Part shown: positions 63,300-64,000 of the stretch, piece by piece | How the letters are laid out: every line of letters starts with the position of its first letter | Numbering within the stretch: position 1 is the first letter of the stretch | From: Clostridium sp. Marseille-Q2269 | GTDB lineage: Bacteria; Bacillota; Clostridia; Clostridiales; Clostridiaceae | Length of the DNA stretch: 64,000 nucleotides | Assembly (NCBI RefSeq): GCF_943736985.1 | Contig: NZ_CALSFS010000002.1 | Span: 310,001 to 374,000, forward strand | Direction of reading: 5' to 3' | Position numbers and translations under genes: made by a program | Notes under the pieces: generated by a model | Told to the model about the DNA's origin: nothing | What the model saw: the letters and a program-made list of their open reading frames with translations, nothing else | Database searches by the model: none

Positions 63300-63426
63300 T
63301 TTTATTTTAAGCATATAGCTTAATTGCAATTTCTTTGTTCATATTATAATACTATATTAAAACATAACTCTTAGATATGATTAAAATATAATATTTATAA
63401 ATTAGTTTATACTAATCATATTTTTT

Positions 63427-63453
63427 ATATCGGAATATAAAAACAATACTTTA
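63427..63453 (-). promoter_or_regulatory. Sigma-D promoter (proximal) for the major flagellin
   Basis: On the minus strand TAAA (63450-63453), 16-nt spacer, CCGATAT (63427-63433), the best match to the Bacillus sigma-D consensus in the window. It gives a leader of about 170 nt. Confidence 0.85.
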
Positions 63454-63636
63454 TATTTAAACTGAAATTTCTTATATATTTTTAAAATACCTAAAACATT
63501 GTGTTCATAAATTAATTCATATTAAATACCCTTTATATATAACCTTAAATTTCTCATATGCTTTTTAATATCTAAAATATTATATTTTTAATATAATTAT
63601 AATATGATAAATTACTTTAAATTAAATACATTATAT

Positions 63637-63663
63637 ATATCGATATATCACTATAATACTTTA
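63637..63663 (-). promoter_or_regulatory. Sigma-D promoter (distal) for the major flagellin
   Basis: On the minus strand TAAA (63660-63663), 16-nt spacer, TCGATAT (63637-63643), 210 bp upstream of the proximal site. Its flanks resemble those of the fliB promoter. Apart from the two promoters, 63300-63824 is AT-rich with no gene; three degenerate repeats of about 100 bp begin at 63397, 63507 and 63607. Confidence 0.6.
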
Positions 63664-63824
63664 CATTAAAATTAAAAAATTTTACATAAATGTATTAAAA
63701 TTTATATGCTAAATTCCATATACTAAACTACCCAAACTCTACAAATATTTAAAACAAAGCAACTTCTCTTTTTAATTCAAGTTAAAAAGATTAATTAAAT
63801 AAATTTTAAAATCTATAAATTTAT

Positions 63825-64000
63825 TTATCTCAATAATTGAAGTATTCCTTGTGGTTGTTGATTAGCTTGTGCAAGCATTGCTTGTGCAGCTTGTTGAAGA
63901 ATATTATTTTTAGAGAATGTCATCATTTCTTGTGCCATATCAACATCTCTTATTCTACTTTCAGATGCTTGTAAGTTTTCACTTGATGTTCCTAAATTGT
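63825..64000 (-). CDS. Second flagellin gene, 3' end only
   Basis: 58 codons before the right edge: [20 protein letters not shown], then [20 protein letters not shown] and [17 protein letters not shown]. Almost the same as the C-terminal end of the major flagellin (few substitutions), and a 56-bp stretch near the 3' end is identical in DNA. This is a tandem flagellin paralogue. Stop TAA at 63825-63827. A hairpin CTTTTTAA/TTAAAAAG (63768-63789) beyond it is a weak terminator without a U-run. Confidence 0.95.
   Translation of the reverse strand, partial: NLGTSSENLQASESRIRDVDMAQEMMTFSKNNILQQAAQAMLAQANQQPQGILQLLR

Noticed and set aside
63768-63789. Hairpin CTTTTTAA/TTAAAAAG as terminator of the second flagellin
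   Set aside because: Short AT-only stem without a U-run on the transcribed side. Mentioned only as weak.
1-64000. tRNA, rRNA, CRISPR arrays, complete insertion sequences, prophage genes
   Set aside because: I looked for GC-rich cloverleaf blocks, regularly spaced repeats, transposase motifs and phage genes and found none. Only IS-end-like palindromes are present.

Overview
The window is low-GC clostridial chromosome, about 64 kb, almost entirely co-directional on the minus strand. The very AT-rich base use, strong AGGAGG-type ribosome binding sites, the FliR-FlhB fusion, the CBS-type manganese pyrophosphatase, tandem flagellins and a FliB lysine methylase all point to Clostridium sensu stricto. 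The gene order resembles what I remember of the C. botulinum group I / C. sporogenes lineage; the species is an inference, not something the sequence proves.

Layout. 1-5.6 kb: an incomplete exported protein, a P-type Ca2+ ATPase, the divergently read pyrophosphatase ppaC, a 249-bp inverted-repeat element and a Tyr/Met-rich protein that may be a coat protein. 5.8-29.9 kb: one flagellar/motility superoperon read right to left: flgB flgC fliE fliF fliG fliH fliI fliJ fliK flgD (TIGR02530-type gene) flgE flbD motA motB fliL fliO fliP fliQ fliR-flhB flhA flhF flhG pilZ-protein sigD (SwrB-like gene) (small ATT-start gene) flgF flgG, closed by a terminator at 5.75 kb. 30.3-31.7 kb: a flagellin-family gene with its own sigma-D promoter and a small unknown gene. 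32-38.4 kb: argGH, two tandem paralogous unknown genes, cardiolipin synthase and, on the plus strand, an ArAE/FUSC-type membrane protein. 38.6-41.6 kb: a small Cys protein, a degenerate SGNH protein, a VanZ-like protein and galE. 41.7-57.6 kb: a Wzx/Wzy-type surface polysaccharide cluster: a 5'-truncated galU, flippase, EpsG-like polymerase, four glycosyltransferases, the dTDP-rhamnose genes rfbA-D, a priming transferase, the CpsB/C/D regulators and an LCP attachment protein. 57.6-64 kb: late motility genes: a hidden Spo0E-like gene between two related palindromic repeats, a soluble chemoreceptor, a divergent flagellin, fliB, the main flagellin and the 3' end of a second flagellin copy.

How it fits together. 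The superoperon encodes the basal body, export apparatus, hook, motor and sigma-D. I find seven sites of the form TAAA-N16-(A/C/T)CGATA, all minus-strand with an identical 16-nt spacer. They precede three flagellin-family genes (the main flagellin has two), fliB, the Spo0E-like gene and the LCP gene. This predicts that sigma-D couples late flagellar assembly to flagellin methylation, a sporulation phosphatase and surface-polysaccharide attachment. The main flagellin mRNA leader carries a 9-bp hairpin with AGGA in the loop plus a GGA-containing Shine-Dalgarno, the two-site arrangement through which CsrA controls hag in Bacillus.

Most unusual items: the sigma-D sites before the Spo0E-like and LCP genes, the hidden Spo0E-like gene, three different long inverted-repeat elements, the paired IS-end-like palindromes, the pseudoenzyme-like SGNH protein, the truncated galU, and an 18-bp hairpin between flgE and the motor genes. 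I saw no tRNA, rRNA, CRISPR array, complete insertion sequence or prophage.
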